15,978 bases of DNA from Endomicrobium sp. GTDB lineage: Bacteria > Elusimicrobiota > Endomicrobiia > Endomicrobiales > Endomicrobiaceae. Under the pieces are notes generated by a model. It made no database searches. It was not told the origin of the DNA and saw nothing but the letters and a program-made list of their open reading frames with translations. The stretch spans positions 1 through 15,978 of the forward strand of contig JAITAQ010000054.1 of the NCBI GenBank assembly GCA_031283985.1. Reading direction: 5' to 3'. The position numbers were made by a program, and so were the translations under genes. Of the stretch, positions 13,776 to 15,978 are shown piece after piece; within the stretch, counting starts at the first letter, position 1; the number at the start of each line of letters is the position of its first letter.

Positions 13776-15128
13776 ATGAGTTTTTCAGCTTTAGATTTAT
13801 GGCAAAAAATTGTGGATAACCTTAAAACGTCTGTCACGCCAGAAACCTATAATTTGTGGATTTCTCCACTTAAGCCTTTATCTTTTGAAAACAATATATT
13901 TGTTTTGGAAGTTCCAAATATTTATTTTTCTCAGTGGATAGAAAATAATCAATTGAAAAATATTGAAAACATTCTGTCAGATTCTTGTGGACAACAAATT
14001 ATTTTACAGCTAAAACTGCAGCAAGATATATCGTCAATAATAGAAAAAACTGAAAATATCCCTGTTCATATAGACGCTTCATTTCAATCCCTGCAAAAAG
14101 ACCAAATAAATCCTAAATACGTATTCCCAGGATTTGTTATAGGTGCGTCTAACAGATTTGCGCATGGCTGTGCTGAAGCAGTAGCAAAAAATCCGGGCAA
14201 ACAATTTAATCCTCTTTTCATTTACAGCGGCGTAGGACTAGGCAAAACACACTTACTTCATGCTATAGGAAACTATATTAAGCAAACATTGCCAAATTTT
14301 AGGGTTCTTTATGTAACATGCGAAAAGTTTGTTACTGAATTTATTGAGTCAATTCGTTTTGATAAAGCACCGTCTTTTAAAAATAAATATAGAAGTCTAG
14401 ATTGCTTGTTGGTTGACGATATTCAGTTTTTGATGGGAAAAGAAAGCTCTCAGGAAGAATTTTTCCATATGTTTAATAATTTGTTCAATGCAAAAAAGCA
14501 GCTTGTTATATCTTCAGACCGCCCTCCAAAAGAGCTTAAAGGCGTTGAAGACAGACTTATTTCAAGATTTGAGTGGGGCATTATAGCTGATATTCAACAA
14601 CCTGATTTAGAAACAAGAATTGCAATTTTGCGCAAAAAAGCCGAAGAAGAGAGAATTTATATACCTGACGATGTTGTTCTGCACATAGCTACCAAAGTTA
14701 AGTCTAACATAAGACAATTGGAAGGATCTCTTTTAAGAATAACCGCATTTTCTTTGTTCACAGGAACCCCCTTGACTGTTAGCTCTGTACAAGAAATACT
14801 TAGAGATATTATAAAGGTAGATGAATCTGCTTACATAACAATAGAAAGCATTCAGAAAGTTGTCGCTGACGAATTTAATATTGATTTAAGAGATATGAAA
14901 ACTAAACGCAGAACTGATGTCATAGTTTTCCCAAGACAAATAGCCATGTATCTTGCCAGAACGCTTAGCGATGAATTTTCTACAAATGCCATTGGTAAAG
15001 CTTTTGGTGGGAGAGATCACTCAACAGTTATGCATGCCTGTAACAAAATCAAAGAAAAAATGGATTCAGATCCCTATTTTAACGCTAAAATCAACCAGAT
15101 AATTAAAAAAATTCGTAATTCATATTAA
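13776..15128 (+). CDS. dnaA: chromosomal replication initiator DnaA
   Basis: ATP-dependent initiator that binds DnaA boxes at oriC, melts the origin and loads the helicase. 450 residues, a normal length. Domain I is about 1-85 (LWQKIVDNLKTSVTPETYNLWI), domain II a short linker. The AAA+ domain has Walker A GVGLGKTH (152-159), Walker B LLVDDIQ (211-217), sensor 1 SSD (246-248), the arginine-finger region RLISRF (260-265) and sensor 2 NIRQLEG (311-317). The DNA-binding domain ends with the signature FGGRDHSTVMHACNKI (410-425). All are intact. GAGG lies 5 bases before the ATG. A further DnaA box lies inside the gene (13811-13819). The flanking boxes imply that DnaA represses its own gene, as known in many bacteria. 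Confidence 0.97.
   Translation: MSFSALDLWQKIVDNLKTSVTPETYNLWISPLKPLSFENNIFVLEVPNIYFSQWIENNQLKNIENILSDSCGQQIILQLKLQQDISSIIEKTENIPVHIDASFQSLQKDQINPKYVFPGFVIGASNRFAHGCAEAVAKNPGKQFNPLFIYSGVGLGKTHLLHAIGNYIKQTLPNFRVLYVTCEKFVTEFIESIRFDKAPSFKNKYRSLDCLLVDDIQFLMGKESSQEEFFHMFNNLFNAKKQLVISSDRPPKELKGVEDRLISRFEWGIIADIQQPDLETRIAILRKKAEEERIYIPDDVVLHIATKVKSNIRQLEGSLLRITAFSLFTGTPLTVSSVQEILRDIIKVDESAYITIESIQKVVADEFNIDLRDMKTKRRTDVIVFPRQIAMYLARTLSDEFSTNAIGKAFGGRDHSTVMHACNKIKEKMDSDPYFNAKINQIIKKIRNSY
13811..13819 (-). promoter_or_regulatory. DnaA box inside dnaA
   Basis: TGTGGATAA is a perfect consensus box on the minus strand, within the codons for KIVDN. It lies 48 bases after the facing pair. Confidence 0.65.
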
Positions 15129-15291
15129 TCTGCCTGGCTGAAATGCCATCATTTTTCATCATTTGGACTCTTTCAAAAACTATATAATTTTACCTATCTG
15201 ATAAACTCAGGTTTGACCAGCAAAAAAGAATAACTTTTATAAAAAATATGAAACATTTCAATAAAATGATATTTATATATTTAAAAATTAA

Positions 15292-15309
15292 TTTCTTATT
15301 AGTAAGAAA
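15292..15309. repeat. inverted repeat beside the main DnaA box
   Basis: TTTCTTA-TTAG-TAAGAAA forms a 7-bp perfect stem with a 4-base loop, five bases before the perfect DnaA box. No T tract follows, so it is not a typical terminator. Confidence 0.6.
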
Positions 15310-15449
15310 AATACTGTGGATAACTTTTCAAAAAATTGTATAATAATATTATCCAATAATAGTATGGATAGCTATGATAATTTATCAGCAAAATTATCAG
15401 TGAATTGGCTTTTTAATTTTAGGTTGGTAATTATAATTTTTTTTGATTA

Positions 15450-15477
15450 TTTACAACTTATCAACAATATACATAAT
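15450..15477 (+). promoter_or_regulatory. candidate dnaN promoter
   Basis: -35 TTTACA (15450-15455), a 16-base spacer, -10 CATAAT (15472-15477). A TATAAT at 15483-15488 is a second possible -10 box. The DnaA-like box TTATCAACA lies within the spacer. Confidence 0.45.
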
Positions 15478-15523
15478 ACTATTATAATTAAATGTAATTT
15501 TTCATTAAACCAGGAGGTAATAA

Positions 15524-15978
15524 ATGAGAGTACTTTGTGGAAAAGAAGATCTCAGTAAGGGAATACAAACAATATATCCTGTAACTTCATCTAAAAGCAC
15601 ACTTCCTGTTCTTTCAAATTTTCTATTTGAAACTGAAGAAGGAAAAGTAAAACTTTCTTCTACAGATTTAGAAATAGCTGTTAAATGCTATATTAAAGGA
15701 GAAATTTTAGAAGAAGGCGGCACCACACTACCAGCTAAAAGATTTTCCGATATTATAAAAGAATTGCCATCAGAAAATGAAATAGATATAAGGTCAGACG
15801 AAACTAATCAAATAAACATAACTTCAGGAAAATCTAAGTTTAACCTTATGGGCATATCAAAAAATGAATATCCTATAATACCAGATTTCCCAAGTGAAAA
15901 TAACTTCACTATTAAAAGAGAACTTTTTGTATCAATTCTTAAAAGAACCGTCTTTGCTGTTTCTAAAGATGCTCAAAG
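15524..15978 (+). CDS. dnaN: DNA polymerase III beta subunit (sliding clamp), 3' end outside window
   Basis: Ring-shaped clamp that holds DNA polymerase III on the template. The first 151 codons are present, covering domain 1 and the start of domain 2 of a protein normally of about 370 residues. Recognisable pieces: SSKSTLPVLSNFLFE (22-36), KLSSTDLEIAVKC, the TTLPAKRFSDIIKELP strand-helix, FNLMGISKNEYPIIPDFP, and KRELFVSILKRTVFAVSKDAQ at the window end. A near-perfect AGGAGG (15512-15517) lies 6 bases before the ATG. The place just after dnaA and the origin gap is the standard one. Confidence 0.95.
   Translation, partial: MRVLCGKEDLSKGIQTIYPVTSSKSTLPVLSNFLFETEEGKVKLSSTDLEIAVKCYIKGEILEEGGTTLPAKRFSDIIKELPSENEIDIRSDETNQINITSGKSKFNLMGISKNEYPIIPDFPSENNFTIKRELFVSILKRTVFAVSKDAQ

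Larger units (their letters stand above)
15129..15523. other. oriC: candidate replication origin (oriC), dnaA-dnaN gap
   Basis: A 395-base, very AT-rich non-coding gap between dnaA and dnaN, the most common place for oriC. It holds one perfect DnaA box (TGTGGATAA, 15315-15323, minus strand) and a one-mismatch box TTATCAACA (15458-15466). Two-mismatch boxes lie at 15349-15357, 15363-15371 and 15382-15390. The stretch 15220-15300 is almost pure A/T and could be the unwinding element. The 80-codon frame that starts inside the perfect box and runs into dnaN is not a gene. Confidence 0.7.

Noticed and set aside
15135..15160. Hairpin TGGC-TGAAAT-GCCA after dnaA as a terminator
   Set aside because: The stem has only four base pairs and the T tract is short and interrupted.
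15299..15323. DnaA-trio-like TAATAA on the minus strand beyond the perfect box
   Set aside because: Only two imperfect triplets in very A/T-rich DNA; not distinguishable from chance.
15316..15558. 80-codon plus-strand frame in the dnaA-dnaN gap
   Set aside because: It starts inside a DnaA box, runs out of frame into dnaN, has no ribosome binding site, and its residues look like translated A/T-rich DNA.
1..15978. CRISPR array, insertion sequence or phage/defence cassette
   Set aside because: No regularly spaced repeats, no transposase or integrase, and no terminal inverted repeats with target duplication were seen.

Overview
The window is AT-rich, bacterial, and runs through the chromosomal replication-origin locus. 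It ends with rsmA, dnaA, a candidate oriC and the start of dnaN. The low GC, the visible gene decay in the first ~3.4 kb and around 8 kb, and compact but intact housekeeping operons suggest a bacterium undergoing reductive evolution, probably host-associated. An Endomicrobium-like member of Elusimicrobiota is my best guess. That is an inference from style and gene content, not from any search.

Region by region. Positions 1-834 hold the C-terminal part of a divergent SDF-family symporter. Positions 835-1520 are decayed coding-like DNA closed by a very strong hairpin terminator. A short minus-strand block follows: a 52-residue lipoprotein (1621-1779) with its own promoter, an unexplained 360-base gap, and a secreted DUF4833-type protein (2137-2643). 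Facing it is an Rrf2-type regulator broken by a stop codon and a 10-bp tandem duplication, then a gene cut short inside its signal peptide.

From 3462 to 7984 runs a housekeeping cluster, glmU-prs-rplY-pth-rlmB. The first four are in the same order as the well-known glmU-prs-ctc-pth block of Firmicutes. It covers UDP-GlcNAc and PRPP supply, a ribosomal protein, peptidyl-tRNA recycling and 23S rRNA methylation. Next come a gap with coding remnants, a cysteine-rich DUF116 protein whose promoter predicts a leaderless mRNA, and a DEAD-box RNA helicase preceded by a tiny overlapping upstream ORF.

Positions 10915-12864 form a tight set of zinc-ribbon protein, small membrane protein and mnmE (tRNA wobble-U modification), with overlapping reading frames. 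rsmA (16S rRNA dimethylation), dnaA and dnaN follow. DnaA boxes sit on the dnaA promoter, inside dnaA and in the dnaA-dnaN gap, so autoregulation and origin function are expected there. I saw no tRNA, rRNA, CRISPR array or insertion sequence. I see no undescribed multi-gene system. The most interesting items are the altered transporter motifs, the readable history of the Rrf2 pseudogene, the leaderless-type start, the overlapping frames, and the origin architecture.
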